DNA of 64,000 bases from Iodobacter fluviatilis (GTDB lineage Bacteria; Pseudomonadota; Gammaproteobacteria; Burkholderiales; Chitinibacteraceae), in NCBI RefSeq assembly GCF_900451195.1, contig NZ_UGHR01000004.1:62001-126000 (forward strand). The letters are read 5' to 3'. Every line of letters begins with the position of its first letter. The stretch's first letter is position 1. This document shows positions 8,142 through 17,196 of the stretch, piece after piece. Below the pieces are notes generated by a model that made no database searches, was not told where the DNA came from, and was given only the letters and a program-made list of their open reading frames with translations. Made by a program: the position numbers and the translations under genes.

Positions 8142-9179
8142 ATGGATATCACCGTTGCCGTTGATGCAATGGGCGGCGATCACGGCACGCACGTTACAGT
8201 GCCTGCAGTGCTTCGCTTCCTAAAAGAATTTCCTCATGTAAACGTCGTGCTGGTTGGTTTGCCCGATGTTCTTGCGGTTGAATTAAAAGCTTGCCATGCC
8301 ACGGTAGGCCCTCGTTTGCGTGTTCATGCCGCAAGTGAAGTGGTGACCATGGATGAATCACCCCAGTCGGCGATGAAGAATAAAAAAGATTCTTCAATGC
8401 GTGTGGCGATTAATCTGGTTAAATCCGGCGAAGCTAATGCTTGCGTTTCTGCAGGCAATACGGGCGCGCTGATGGCCACTGCACGCTTTGTACTTAAAAC
8501 CATTCCGGGAATTGATCGCCCCGCGATTGCCAAAATGATGCCATCCAGCCGCAATGAGACTTGCGTACTGGATCTTGGGGCTAATGCGGTATGCACGCCG
8601 CATAATATTTTGCAGTTTGCCATTATGGGTTCTTCGCTGGTGGCGGCAACCCGCCATATTGAAAATCCGACTGTGGGCTTGCTCAATATTGGTTCTGAAG
8701 ACCAGAAAGGCAATGAGACGGTTAAAGAGGCCTCAGAATTACTGAAGGCATCCCGGCTTAATTTTCAGGGTAATGTTGAGGGAAATGATATCTACCGCGG
8801 TTCGGTCGATGTGGTTACCTGCGATGGTTTTACCGGTAATGTGGCTTTAAAAGCCTCGGAAGGCCTAGCAAAAATGCTGGCCGATTTCTTAAAACAAGAG
8901 TTTACCCGCAGCTGGTGGACGCGCATTATCGCACTCCTTGCGTGGCCGGTATTGGCACGCTTCAAAGCCAGAGTTGATCCGCGCCGTTATAACGGTGCGT
9001 CCTTGCTTGGCTTGAAAGGCATCGTGGTGAAGAGCCATGGTAGTGCAGATAAAGTGGCTTTTTACTGGGCTTTACGGCAGGCGATGGATGAGGCACGCTC
9101 AGGCGTGATTCAGCGCATCACTGAACAAGTTCAGGATCAGCTCGCAGAATTGGCAGCTCAAGAGACTGCCGTCGAATAA
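8142..9179 (+). CDS. plsX: Phosphate acyltransferase PlsX
   Basis: Makes acyl-phosphate from acyl-ACP, feeding PlsY in phospholipid synthesis at the membrane surface. The N-terminus [13 protein letters not shown] is diagnostic, followed by [26 protein letters not shown] and [16 protein letters not shown] use the ATG at 8142 (345 aa) because homologues begin at this point; the TTG at 8130 would add four residues. It sits directly upstream of fabH with a 10-base gap, so the two are probably co-transcribed. Confidence 0.95.
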   Translation: MDITVAVDAMGGDHGTHVTVPAVLRFLKEFPHVNVVLVGLPDVLAVELKACHATVGPRLRVHAASEVVTMDESPQSAMKNKKDSSMRVAINLVKSGEANACVSAGNTGALMATARFVLKTIPGIDRPAIAKMMPSSRNETCVLDLGANAVCTPHNILQFAIMGSSLVAATRHIENPTVGLLNIGSEDQKGNETVKEASELLKASRLNFQGNVEGNDIYRGSVDVVTCDGFTGNVALKASEGLAKMLADFLKQEFTRSWWTRIIALLAWPVLARFKARVDPRRYNGASLLGLKGIVVKSHGSADKVAFYWALRQAMDEARSGVIQRITEQVQDQLAELAAQETAVE

Positions 9180-9189
9180 GGGGTTTGGC

Positions 9190-10146
9190 ATGTACGCTCG
9201 CATTGTTGGCACTGGTTCATATTTACCGTCTCGTATTCTTTCAAATCAGGAAATCGCTGCGCGCGTTGAAACCAGTGATGAATGGATTGTTTCGCGTACG
9301 GGTATCCGTGAGCGTCATATTGCAGCTGAAGGCGAGCTGACATCTGATTTGGCGCTGAAAGCCGTTGAGGCGGCCATTGCCGCTGCGGGTGTAAGCAAAG
9401 AAGAAATTGATTTATTGATTGTGGCCACAACCACGGGTGATCAGATTTTTCCGTCAACGGCTTGTATCGTGCAGGATAAATTAGGCTTGCATGGTTTCCC
9501 GGCGTTTGATGTGCAGGCGGTATGTGCGGGATTTATTTACGCGCTGAGTACGGCTGAAAAATTTGTGAAAACGGGTGCTGCAAAATGCGCTGTTGTGGTG
9601 GGTGCAGAAACGGTTTCCCATTTAATTAACTGGGAAGATCGCGGCACATGCATCTTATTTGGTGATGGTGCGGGTGCAGTTGTCCTGAAGCCTTCCGCTG
9701 AAACCGGTATTCTGGCCACTAATTTGCGTGCAGATGGCCGTTACCGCCATATTCTGAAAGCAGATGCAAAGGTGAAATACGGTAGCCTTACAGGCAGCCC
9801 CTGGCTGTATATGGAAGGTAATGCAGTATTTAAGTTTGCAGTCAGAGCGCTTGCTGATGTGGCTGTAGAAACACTTGAGGCTGCTGGTCTTGCTCAATCA
9901 GAGATTGATTGGCTGGTTCCGCACCAGGCCAATATTCGTATTATTGAATCCACCGCAAAGCATCTTGGTTTAAGTATGGATAAAGTAGTGGTGACGGTGG
10001 CTGAGCATGGCAATACTTCTGCGGCATCTATTCCTTTAGCACTGGACGTTGCAGTGCGTGATGGGCGGATTAAACCGGGCCAGAAAATATTAATGGAAGG
10101 GATTGGTGGTGGTTTTGCCTGGGGCGCAGTCATCGCTCAGTTTTAA
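9190..10146 (+). CDS. fabH: 3-oxoacyl-ACP synthase III
   Basis: Condenses acetyl-CoA with malonyl-ACP to start each fatty-acid chain. 318 aa, like E. coli FabH (317). The catalytic triad is visible: cysteine in [13 protein letters not shown], histidine in VPHQANIRI and asparagine in HGNTSAAS. The N-terminus [12 protein letters not shown] and [15 protein letters not shown] are family signatures. It is followed by a GC-rich hairpin and then fabD. Confidence 0.97.
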   Translation: MYARIVGTGSYLPSRILSNQEIAARVETSDEWIVSRTGIRERHIAAEGELTSDLALKAVEAAIAAAGVSKEEIDLLIVATTTGDQIFPSTACIVQDKLGLHGFPAFDVQAVCAGFIYALSTAEKFVKTGAAKCAVVVGAETVSHLINWEDRGTCILFGDGAGAVVLKPSAETGILATNLRADGRYRHILKADAKVKYGSLTGSPWLYMEGNAVFKFAVRALADVAVETLEAAGLAQSEIDWLVPHQANIRIIESTAKHLGLSMDKVVVTVAEHGNTSAASIPLALDVAVRDGRIKPGQKILMEGIGGGFAWGAVIAQF

Positions 10147-10150
10147 TATT

Positions 10151-10175
10151 AACGGCGCAGCAATGCGCCGTTTGA
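10151..10175 (+). terminator. GC-rich hairpin between fabH and fabD, possible weak terminator
   Basis: AACGGCGCA (10151-10159) pairs with TGCGCCGTT (10164-10172) around a short GCAA-type loop, followed by only three T in total. It may attenuate transcription or act as an RNA stability element rather than stop transcription fully. Confidence 0.45.
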
Positions 10176-10247
10176 CTATCCGGCATTAAAATAACTGTTT
10201 GAATTTTGCTGAAGACATGTGCTTTAGCGGCGTGAGAGGAGAAAAAA

Positions 10248-11174
10248 ATGGCATTAGCATTTGTATTCCCGGGCCAAGGCTCACAATCGATCGGCATGAT
10301 GAATGGCTGGGCTGATTTGGCAGTAGTAAAAGCAACGTTTGACGAAGCTTCGGCGATTCTGGGTGAAGACTTATGGCAAATGGTCGCTGATGGCCCTGCA
10401 GAGCTGTTAAATGCAACCATTAATACCCAGCCTTTGATGCTGACTGCGGGTGTGGCCGTATGGCGCGCATGGCAGGCACAGGGGGGCGTACAGCCAGAAG
10501 TACTGGCAGGACACAGCCTAGGCGAATACACCGCACTTGTGGCGGCAGAGGCATTATCGTTTGGCGATGCGCTGCAATTAGTCCGTTTGCGTGCAACGGC
10601 GATGCAGGATGCTGTGCCCGCAGGCACAGGCGCAATGGCGGCTATTCTTGGCCTTGCTGATGATCAGATTATTGCGGCGTGTGAAGAAGTCGCGCAGGGT
10701 GAGGTTGTTGCTGCTGTGAATTTTAATTCACCAGGCCAAGTGGTGATTGCGGGCAGCAAGGCTGCAGTTGAGCGCGCTTGCGAGGCTTGTAAAGCGCGTG
10801 GTGCTAAGCGGGCGATGTTATTACCAGTGTCTGTACCGTCACATTGCGCTTTAATGCGGCCTGCTGCAGAAAAGCTGCAACAAAAGTTAGATACAATCGT
10901 CATCAATACGCCTGTGATTCCTGTCTTGCATAATGCCGATGTGGCCGCATATAGCGATGCAGCACAAATTAAAGATGCATTGGTTCGTCAGCTTTATGAG
11001 CCAGTACGTTGGGTGGAAACCATCACTAAGATGGCAAATGACGGCATCACCGTGATTGCAGAATGCGGCCCGGGTAAAGTACTGGCAGGCTTGAATAAGC
11101 GAATTGCAACTGAAGCGCAGCAAGTGGCGCTGGTTGATGCTGCAGCACTGCAAACATTAAAAGCAATGCTGTAA
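10248..11174 (+). CDS. fabD: Malonyl-CoA:ACP transacylase
   Basis: Loads malonyl groups onto ACP for elongation. 308 aa. The N-terminus ALAFVFPGQGSQS is typical; the nucleophile serine is in AGHSLGEYTALVAA and the catalytic histidine in VPSHCALM. The QPLMLTAG oxyanion/arginine-region context and the C-terminal ECGPGKVLAGLNKR are conserved. Ribosome binding site GAGGAG at 10234-10239. It sits between fabH and fabG in the usual order. Confidence 0.97.
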   Translation: MALAFVFPGQGSQSIGMMNGWADLAVVKATFDEASAILGEDLWQMVADGPAELLNATINTQPLMLTAGVAVWRAWQAQGGVQPEVLAGHSLGEYTALVAAEALSFGDALQLVRLRATAMQDAVPAGTGAMAAILGLADDQIIAACEEVAQGEVVAAVNFNSPGQVVIAGSKAAVERACEACKARGAKRAMLLPVSVPSHCALMRPAAEKLQQKLDTIVINTPVIPVLHNADVAAYSDAAQIKDALVRQLYEPVRWVETITKMANDGITVIAECGPGKVLAGLNKRIATEAQQVALVDAAALQTLKAML

Positions 11175-11212
11175 GCCTCTGGCAGGCTGCTTGAATAATC
11201 TGGAGATTTTGC

Positions 11213-11956
11213 ATGAGTTTTGAAGGTAAAGTAGCACTGGTAACGGGGGCATCCCGGGGTATTGGTCAGTCGATTGCACTTGAGCTTGCTCGTGCAGGGG
11301 CACTGGTGATTGGTACCGCAACCTCAGATGCGGGCGCAGAAGCCATTACCGCTTACTTAAAAGAAGCAGGTAATGCAGGCTGTGGCTTACGCTTGCAAGT
11401 AACCGAAGAGGGCGCTTGTGATGCGATTATTGACTCAATTACCCAACAATTTGGCCCGGTGACCATTCTTGTGAATAATGCAGGGATTACCCGTGATAAT
11501 CTCCTGATGCGCATGAAGGACGAAGAATGGGATGAGGTGATGGCCACCAATCTGCGTCCGGTGTATAAGCTCTCCAAGGCCGTCATGCGCGGCATGATGA
11601 AAGCGCGTTGGGGCCGGATTATTAATATTGCGTCGGTGGTTGGGGCTACAGGTAATCCTGGGCAAGCTAACTACTGTTCAGCCAAAGCGGCTTTATTTGG
11701 TTTTACTAAATCGCTGGCGCGTGAGATCGGCTCCAGAGGGGTAACTGTGAATGCAGTGGCTCCCGGTTTTATCGATACCGACATGACAAAGTCGCTGCCT
11801 GATGAACAAAAGGCTAAACTAGTCGAACAAATTGCCTTAGGACGCTTAGGTAATCCGCAGGACATTGCAGATGCGGTGAGTTTTTTGGCGTCAGATAAAG
11901 CTGCTTACATTACAGGCAATACCCTGCATGTAAACGGCGGAATGTATATGAATTAA
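11213..11956 (+). CDS. fabG: 3-oxoacyl-ACP reductase
   Basis: NADPH-dependent reduction of beta-ketoacyl-ACP. 247 aa short-chain dehydrogenase: TGASRGIGQSIA cofactor motif, LVNNAGITRDNL, the serine in NIASVVG, YxxxK in YCSAKAALFGF, and the C-terminal YITGNTLHVNGGMYMN typical of FabG. A ribosome binding site (TGGAG) lies 9 bases upstream. A strong terminator follows, so fabG appears to end the upstream transcription unit. Confidence 0.96.
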   Translation: MSFEGKVALVTGASRGIGQSIALELARAGALVIGTATSDAGAEAITAYLKEAGNAGCGLRLQVTEEGACDAIIDSITQQFGPVTILVNNAGITRDNLLMRMKDEEWDEVMATNLRPVYKLSKAVMRGMMKARWGRIINIASVVGATGNPGQANYCSAKAALFGFTKSLAREIGSRGVTVNAVAPGFIDTDMTKSLPDEQKAKLVEQIALGRLGNPQDIADAVSFLASDKAAYITGNTLHVNGGMYMN

Positions 11957-11964
11957 GGCGGTAT

Positions 11965-12008
11965 CCACGCTGATCGCAGATTTAATTTGCCGCTCAGCGT
12001 GGTTTTTT
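11965..12008 (+). terminator. Rho-independent terminator between fabG and acpP
   Basis: CCACGCTGA (11965-11973) pairs with TCAGCGTGG (11994-12002), followed by six T. It implies that acpP is mainly transcribed from its own promoter. Confidence 0.8.
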
Positions 12009-12042
12009 GGTTGTGCATTTGACCGAAGTCACTCGACAAACG

Positions 12043-12070
12043 TTTGCTGTGACTGTTTTTTTGGTAGAAT
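12043..12070 (+). promoter_or_regulatory. Candidate acpP promoter
   Basis: A -10 box TAGAAT (12065-12070) is preceded by TTTGCT (12043-12048) at 16 bases spacing. Its position just after the fabG terminator and ~48 bases before the acpP start fits a strong independent promoter for this highly expressed gene. The -35 match is poor, so confidence is limited. Confidence 0.45.
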
Positions 12071-12117
12071 GCCGACGTTTTTTTTAGTAATTAAGACAAG
12101 GCTTGGGACATAAATTC

Positions 12118-12357
12118 ATGGAAAACATCGAACAGCGTGTTAAGAAGATCGTTGCCGAGCAACTTGGCGTGCCGGAAACAGACGTTAAGATTGACTCATC
12201 GTTTGTAAACGACCTCGGTGCCGATTCTCTCGATACCGTTGAACTCGTCATGGCACTGGAAGAAGAATTCGAGTGCGAAATTCCTGACGAAGAAGCCGAA
12301 AAGATTACTACCGTTCAGCAAGCTATTGACTTCGTCAATGCTAACCTGAACAAGTAA
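12118..12357 (+). CDS. acpP: Acyl carrier protein
   Basis: 79-aa acidic protein that carries growing acyl chains on a phosphopantetheine arm. The attachment serine is in [19 protein letters not shown], the universal ACP motif. The N-terminus [18 protein letters not shown] fits the family, so I take the ATG at 12118 instead of the TTG at 12103. CoaD, encoded 9 kb upstream, acts in synthesis of the CoA that supplies the prosthetic group. It is followed by fabF at 100 bases. Confidence 0.97.
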   Translation: MENIEQRVKKIVAEQLGVPETDVKIDSSFVNDLGADSLDTVELVMALEEEFECEIPDEEAEKITTVQQAIDFVNANLNK

Positions 12358-12457
12358 TTAGTTTTTCTCGAGGCCTCTGCGATAAGCGTGTAAGCGTTTA
12401 TTGTGGAGGTCTTGTTCCATCTGGTCCTTTATAGGGCCATCTCACGGAGACTGCCCC

Positions 12458-13699
12458 GTGTCTAAACGCAGAGTAGTTGTCACCGGCTTGGGACATGTCT
12501 CGCCGGTAGGCAATGATGTGGCTACCGGTTGGGCAAATTTGCTCGCTGGTCAGTCTGGCATCACCCAAATTACCCGTTTCGACGCCAGCGACCTGGCCTG
12601 CACCATTGCTGGTGAAGTCAAAGGTTTCGATATTACCGAGTACATCTCGGCAAAAGACGCACGCCGTATGGATGTGTTTATCCATTACGGTATCGCCGCA
12701 GCCCTGCAAGCGATTAAAGATGCAGGTCTCGATGATGTTGCGGATTTAGATAAAACACGCGTTGGCGTAAATATTGGTTCTGGTATCGGTGGCCTTTGGT
12801 CTATCGAGCAGACCAGCGCGGCGATGCTTGAAAGTGGCCCGCGTAAAATTGGCCCGTTCTTTATTCCGGGTTGCTTGATTAATCTGGTTGCAGGTCATGT
12901 AACCATTTTGAAGGGCTATCAGGGACCAAGTTATGGCATCGTTTCTGCATGTACTACCGGTGCGCATAGCATTGGCGATGCGGCCCGTATTATTCAATAC
13001 GGTGATGCCGATGTGATGGTTGCAGGCGGTGCAGAAGGCGCGATTTCCCGCCTTGGCATGGGCGGCTTTGCCGCCATGAAAGCGCTGTCTACCCGTAATG
13101 ATGATCCGGCTACGGCATCCCGCCCTTGGGATACGGGCCGCGATGGCTTTGTTATGGGTGAAGGCGCGGGTGTACTGGTACTGGAAGAGTACGAGCATGC
13201 CAAAAAACGTGGCGCAACCATCTACGCTGAACTGATCGGTTTTGGTATGAGCTCGGACGCTTACCATATCACTTCACCAACGGCAGAAGGCCCGGCTCGT
13301 GGCGTAAGCAATGCCTTGCGTGATGCCGGCATTAATCCGGATGAAGTGGATTACGTGAACGCTCACGGCACATCAACGCCAGTGGGTGATGCAAATGAAA
13401 CCAATGCGCTGAAAATTGCCTTTGGTGATCATGCTAAAAAGCTGGTGGTAAATTCTACTAAATCCATGACGGGCCATTTATTGGGCGGCGCGGGTGGTGT
13501 GGAAGCGATTTACTCCATTTTGGCTCTGCATCATCAGGTATCCCCGCCTACCATCAATATCTTCGAGCAAGATATTGCGGGTGGTTGTGATCTGGATTAT
13601 GTGGCTAATACCGCGAGAGATATGAAGATTGGCGTTGCAATTTCTAACTCTTTTGGCTTTGGCGGCACAAACGGTACGCTGGTTTTCCGCAAAATTTAA
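12458..13699 (+). CDS. fabF: 3-oxoacyl-ACP synthase II
   Basis: Elongating condensing enzyme. From the GTG at 12458 the protein is 413 aa, the same length as E. coli FabF, and begins [11 protein letters not shown] after the initiator; GGAG lies 9 bases upstream. An upstream TTG at 12401 would add 19 non-homologous residues. The active-site cysteine is in [12 protein letters not shown], and the histidines are in [12 protein letters not shown] and [13 protein letters not shown] bidirectional-looking terminator ends the unit. Confidence 0.96.
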   Translation: MSKRRVVVTGLGHVSPVGNDVATGWANLLAGQSGITQITRFDASDLACTIAGEVKGFDITEYISAKDARRMDVFIHYGIAAALQAIKDAGLDDVADLDKTRVGVNIGSGIGGLWSIEQTSAAMLESGPRKIGPFFIPGCLINLVAGHVTILKGYQGPSYGIVSACTTGAHSIGDAARIIQYGDADVMVAGGAEGAISRLGMGGFAAMKALSTRNDDPATASRPWDTGRDGFVMGEGAGVLVLEEYEHAKKRGATIYAELIGFGMSSDAYHITSPTAEGPARGVSNALRDAGINPDEVDYVNAHGTSTPVGDANETNALKIAFGDHAKKLVVNSTKSMTGHLLGGAGGVEAIYSILALHHQVSPPTINIFEQDIAGGCDLDYVANTARDMKIGVAISNSFGFGGTNGTLVFRKI

Positions 13700-13715
13700 C
13701 GTGGAAAGCAGTAAC

Positions 13716-13743
13716 AAAAAAGGCTGCTTCGGCAGCCTTTTTT
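13716..13743. terminator. Terminator after fabF
   Basis: A-run, GGCTGC-TTCG-GCAGCC stem with a stable TTCG tetraloop, then T-run. The symmetrical A and T tracts mean it could serve both strands, fabF from the left and the lipocalin gene from the right. Confidence 0.9.
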
Positions 13744-13884
13744 ATGTCTGTAAATTGCAGTATATATAGATAGTGTTTTTACAAGGTAAAGACAGGTAAT
13801 ACAGCAAGCTATTATGGATTTGGGCAAAGTTTTAGGAACCAGCAAACAGATCATTCGCAGAATATGCCCTAGCGAGGTTGGGGG

Positions 13885-14394
13885 CTAATCCTCGCGCTGT
13901 AATGTGTAATTCAGCTGGCTGATATCAAAGCCCTGCTCTTTAGCAATGTCTAGGGCGGCATTTAAATCTTGCCTGCTGATGGTCTGGCTGCGCGAAAGCA
14001 GCCACAGATATTTGTGATTTGGGTTGCCTACCAGTGCCCATTGGTAATCATCACCGAGGCCAAAGACCCAATAATCCGCAGAGAATGGCCAGAAGAAGCT
14101 GACTTTTAATTTGGCATTACCGCTGTTGGGTACCACGCTTGCGTGCCCGCCCGCCTCTGCAAAGCTGCCGTCTTGTTTACGGCAGCGATTGAGCACACCA
14201 ATTTTATCGTCCCCCTGCTTAGTGTATTCCGCTGTGGTATCCGCAACGCACATGCGTTGAAAATACATGGGGAAACTGGCGATTTCGTACCAGCGGCCTA
14301 AATAACGGTCTAAATCCAGTGAGGCAATAGTCACGGGTTCGGCACAGGCGGTGCCGCTGATCATCAGGCTGAGAAGTAAGGCTGATATGCGCAT
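13885..14394 (-). CDS. blc: Bacterial lipocalin (Blc-like)
   Basis: 169-aa lipocalin. After an N-terminal signal sequence (ISALLLSLMISGTACAEP) comes DLDRYLGRWYEIASFP, the lipocalin GxW motif, then MCVADTTAEYT, and YWVFGLGDDYQWALVGNP and LWLLSRSQTIS, as in E. coli Blc. Such proteins bind lysophospholipids or fatty acids in the envelope. E. coli Blc is an outer-membrane lipoprotein; here the GTAC sequence is not a good lipobox, so a soluble periplasmic form cleaved after ACA is more likely. It is monocistronic and faces fabF. Confidence 0.88.
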   Translation of the reverse strand: MRISALLLSLMISGTACAEPVTIASLDLDRYLGRWYEIASFPMYFQRMCVADTTAEYTKQGDDKIGVLNRCRKQDGSFAEAGGHASVVPNSGNAKLKVSFFWPFSADYWVFGLGDDYQWALVGNPNHKYLWLLSRSQTISRQDLNAALDIAKEQGFDISQLNYTLQRED

Positions 14395-14667
14395 ATTTGC
14401 CTTCTTTTTTTAGCGGTATTTTATATATTCTAGCAGCTTGCCCGGCAGACGCGATCGCATTCATGGCATGAAATGGGCTTTGTGAATTGATCCGCAGTAA
14501 AACAGCAAATGCATTGTCCATGCTTATTTGTATACTTTCTCTGCCTGTGCAAAGCTTTATTTCTCTGGTGACTTACTGATAAGTAAACGCAAGGGATTTA
14601 ATGCAACGCTATCGTTTGTTTAAGTGATAAGGTATAAGGCTGCACTTGCCCTGTTAAAATACTGATT

Positions 14668-15981
14668 ATGTTCTGTCTATCTCTTTCCCAAACTCCAGAC
14701 TTATTAGCGCTGCACGCCAGCGATCCTGCCCGTTTTCCTGCCCTTGCTGAAACAGGTGGCGGTCATGCAGGGTGGGATATTCTCTTTGCCTTACCACGGG
14801 AAGTGCGTGTTTATGCTGCAGGTGAGGGCGAGGCTTTCGTTAGTGATCTGCGCAGCTTGCCTTTGAATCCCTTGCTGCCCCGTCCGGAAGAGCTGCCGCT
14901 TGATGCACCTTTTGCGGGGGGCTGGTTCACTTACGCGGGCTATGAGCTGCTTTCTGTCTTTGAGCCACATGTTCCGCAACGCGCTGAGGCCGATTTTCCT
15001 GTCGCTGCCTTATTACGCATTCCAGCCGCTGTTTTACTTGAGCGCCCATCCGGACAAGCATGGCTGGTCGCCGAAACACTGGAAGAGTTAGAAATGCTCG
15101 CCGGGCGGGTTGCTGATACGCCCGAATTTAATCCGTCGCTGCCTCAGGTTGCGTCCATTACCGAGGATGATCCTGAAGCCTTTTTACAAGGGGCAGAGCA
15201 GGCTCTTATATATATAAGAGAAGGGGATGTTTTTCAGGTGAATTTATCCCGTGGCTGGGATGTACACTTGGCACACACTTTAAGCCCTGCCGAGCTTTTT
15301 GCCAGCTTGCGGGTTCGCAATCCTGCGCCGTTTTCTACCCTGCTTGATTTAGGCTGCTATGGTGCGGTGGTCAGCTCTTCACCGGAACGCTTGGTTAAAG
15401 TAAAAGGGGATTGTGTTGAAACTCGGCCTATTGCAGGTACTCACCCAAGATCGCTGGATGCAGCTGAAGATGCCAAGCTTAAAGAGCGGCTTTTAGCCAC
15501 ACCTAAAGAGCGTGCAGAGCACATCATGCTGGTTGATTTAGAGCGTAATGATCTGGGGCGTATTTGTCGTCCCGGCACGGTGCAGGTGGACGAGCTGATG
15601 GCTGTGGCAACCTATGCTTTTGTGCATCATATTGAATCCAATGTTCGCGGGCTGCTAAGCACTGGGCAAACTCCTGCAGATATTCTTAGAGCGCTGTTTC
15701 CCGGAGGGACCATTACAGGTTGCCCTAAGGTGCGCTGTATGCAAATTATCAGGGAGCTGGAAGATAGACCACGATATGCTTACACGGGTAGTTTGGGTTA
15801 TATCAATTTGGATGGATCAATGGATCTCAATATCCTGATTCGTACTTTCTTACAAAGACAAAACCAGCTTTATTTCAGAGCAGGTGCGGGTATTGTGATT
15901 GATTCAGATCCTGAGCGTGAATTACAAGAAACAAGGCATAAAGCACGTGGTTTATTGCGTGCTATTGGTGTGGAAGGATAG
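14668..15981 (+). CDS. pabB: Aminodeoxychorismate synthase component I
   Basis: Chorismate-binding enzyme of 437 aa that, with a glutamine amidotransferase, makes 4-amino-4-deoxychorismate for folate. Conserved blocks are SSSPERLVKV, ERAEHIMLVDLERNDLGR, LFPGGTITGCPKVR, and AYTGSLGYINLDG plus the C-terminal RAGAGIVIDSDPERE. The short N-terminal region GGWFTYAGYELL resembles PabB. However, residues 254-258 read PIAGT, where E. coli PabB has PIKGT with its lysine nucleophile; alanine is the TrpE form. The neighbouring pabC, just downstream, supports the folate role, but anthranilate synthase activity cannot be excluded. Confidence 0.85.
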   Translation: MFCLSLSQTPDLLALHASDPARFPALAETGGGHAGWDILFALPREVRVYAAGEGEAFVSDLRSLPLNPLLPRPEELPLDAPFAGGWFTYAGYELLSVFEPHVPQRAEADFPVAALLRIPAAVLLERPSGQAWLVAETLEELEMLAGRVADTPEFNPSLPQVASITEDDPEAFLQGAEQALIYIREGDVFQVNLSRGWDVHLAHTLSPAELFASLRVRNPAPFSTLLDLGCYGAVVSSSPERLVKVKGDCVETRPIAGTHPRSLDAAEDAKLKERLLATPKERAEHIMLVDLERNDLGRICRPGTVQVDELMAVATYAFVHHIESNVRGLLSTGQTPADILRALFPGGTITGCPKVRCMQIIRELEDRPRYAYTGSLGYINLDGSMDLNILIRTFLQRQNQLYFRAGAGIVIDSDPERELQETRHKARGLLRAIGVEG

Positions 15982-16084
15982 GCCACATTACAAATGCGGG
16001 CTTGTTTCTAGTGCCTGTGCATAAGCTGAATATCGGGTGGCAAAGCAAATCGTTTTGTTCACCCTTTTTTTATGGAGTTTTAAA

Positions 16085-16936
16085 ATGAGATTGCTTAATG
16101 GCCAGCCCCAAGATGTGATTAGTATGGCTGATCGGGCGTTTCAATTTGGTGACGGGGTGTTTCGCACCATGCGCTGCATCGGCGGGTCGATTGAATTTTG
16201 GGCCAGACATTACGCACGCTTACAACAAGATTGTGCTGCACTAGGAATAATGTGCCCCGCTGAGGATTTGCTGTTAGAGGACTTTCGAAAGCTTACGCCT
16301 ATTGACGCCGTACTTAAGATTATCATTACAAGAGGAGAAACCTCTCGGGGCTATGGTTCGCCGCCGGCGCTGGTGGTTAATCGCATTGTTCAAGTGGCTG
16401 CTTTACCCGTGTATCCCGATGATTTTTATCAGCAGGGTGTAAAAGTACGGGTTTGCACGACGCGTGCAAGCTGGCAGCCCGCTCTGGCGGGGGTTAAGCA
16501 TTTGAATCGTATAGAAAATGTTTTAGCACGACGGGAATGGAGTGATCCGGACATTTTTGAAGGCCTGATGCTGGACAGAGATGATCAGATTGTCGAAGGC
16601 GTGATGAGTAATGTGTTGGTTTTAAGCGACAGCATTTTAAGCACCCCAAAACTGGATCAAAGTGGGGTAAATGGGGTGATGCGAGAGGCCGTTTTTGATG
16701 CTGCAATGCAGCATGGCTGGACGGTGGAAAAACGAGTCTGGAAGCTGGATGAGATTAAAAAAGCAGAAGCAATTTGGTTAACAAATAGCGTAATGGGATT
16801 ATTGCCAGTGTCGTCTTTATGTGAACAGCATTTTGCCCCTCACCCCGCGCAAGTACTACTCTCGGCAGCACTTAAGCAGTTGCGCCAAAAGGAAAAATTT
16901 GCGATTGTGAATGAGCCGGATATGACGAAAGGGTAA
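16085..16936 (+). CDS. pabC: Aminodeoxychorismate lyase
   Basis: PLP enzyme of fold type IV that releases pyruvate from aminodeoxychorismate to give p-aminobenzoate. Family marks are ISMADRAFQFGDGVFRT, the PLP-lysine segment GVKHLNRIENVLARRE and EGVMSNVLVL. Start chosen at the ATG 16085 with GGAG 7 bases upstream (283 aa); the open frame reaches 16037 but those residues are not family-like. It lies ~100 bases after pabB on the same strand and ends before a terminator. Confidence 0.92.
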   Translation: MRLLNGQPQDVISMADRAFQFGDGVFRTMRCIGGSIEFWARHYARLQQDCAALGIMCPAEDLLLEDFRKLTPIDAVLKIIITRGETSRGYGSPPALVVNRIVQVAALPVYPDDFYQQGVKVRVCTTRASWQPALAGVKHLNRIENVLARREWSDPDIFEGLMLDRDDQIVEGVMSNVLVLSDSILSTPKLDQSGVNGVMREAVFDAAMQHGWTVEKRVWKLDEIKKAEAIWLTNSVMGLLPVSSLCEQHFAPHPAQVLLSAALKQLRQKEKFAIVNEPDMTKG

Positions 16937-16989
16937 TTTGTCACAGCGTGGGATAGGGGCTTGGCCTTATATTGGCGCTCCTCCAACGC

Positions 16990-17021
16990 AAAAACGGCAA
17001 GCCCGAAGGCTTGCCGTTTTT
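16990..17021. terminator. Bidirectional terminator between pabC and tRNA-Ser
   Basis: AAAAACGGCAAGCC pairs with GGCTTGCCGTTTTT around CGAA. It can serve pabC on the plus strand and the tRNA gene on the minus strand. Confidence 0.9.
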
Positions 17022-17029
17022 GATCAATC

Positions 17030-17119
17030 TGGAGGAGAGAGGGGGATTCGAACCCCCGATACTCTTGCGAGTACGCCTGATTTCGAGTCAGGTACATTCA
17101 ACCACTCTGCCACCTCTCC
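17030..17119 (-). tRNA. tRNA-Ser, anticodon CGA
   Basis: A 90-base class II tRNA read from 17119 to 17030. The acceptor GGAGAGG pairs with TCTCTCC, the anticodon stem CCTGA/TCAGG holds the loop CTCGAAA with anticodon CGA (UCG codons), there is a long variable arm TACTC-GCAA-GAGTA, and the T arm is GGGGG-TTCGAAT-CCCCC. CCA is encoded. The discriminator base is U73, whereas E. coli serine tRNAs carry G73. Confidence 0.95.
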
Positions 17120-17196
17120 AAAGAGGAGACGAATTCTAGCGCAATTTTTACCTAAGGCAAAGCAGTGTTTGTCATTTTAGGAAGAATTAGTGCAGA

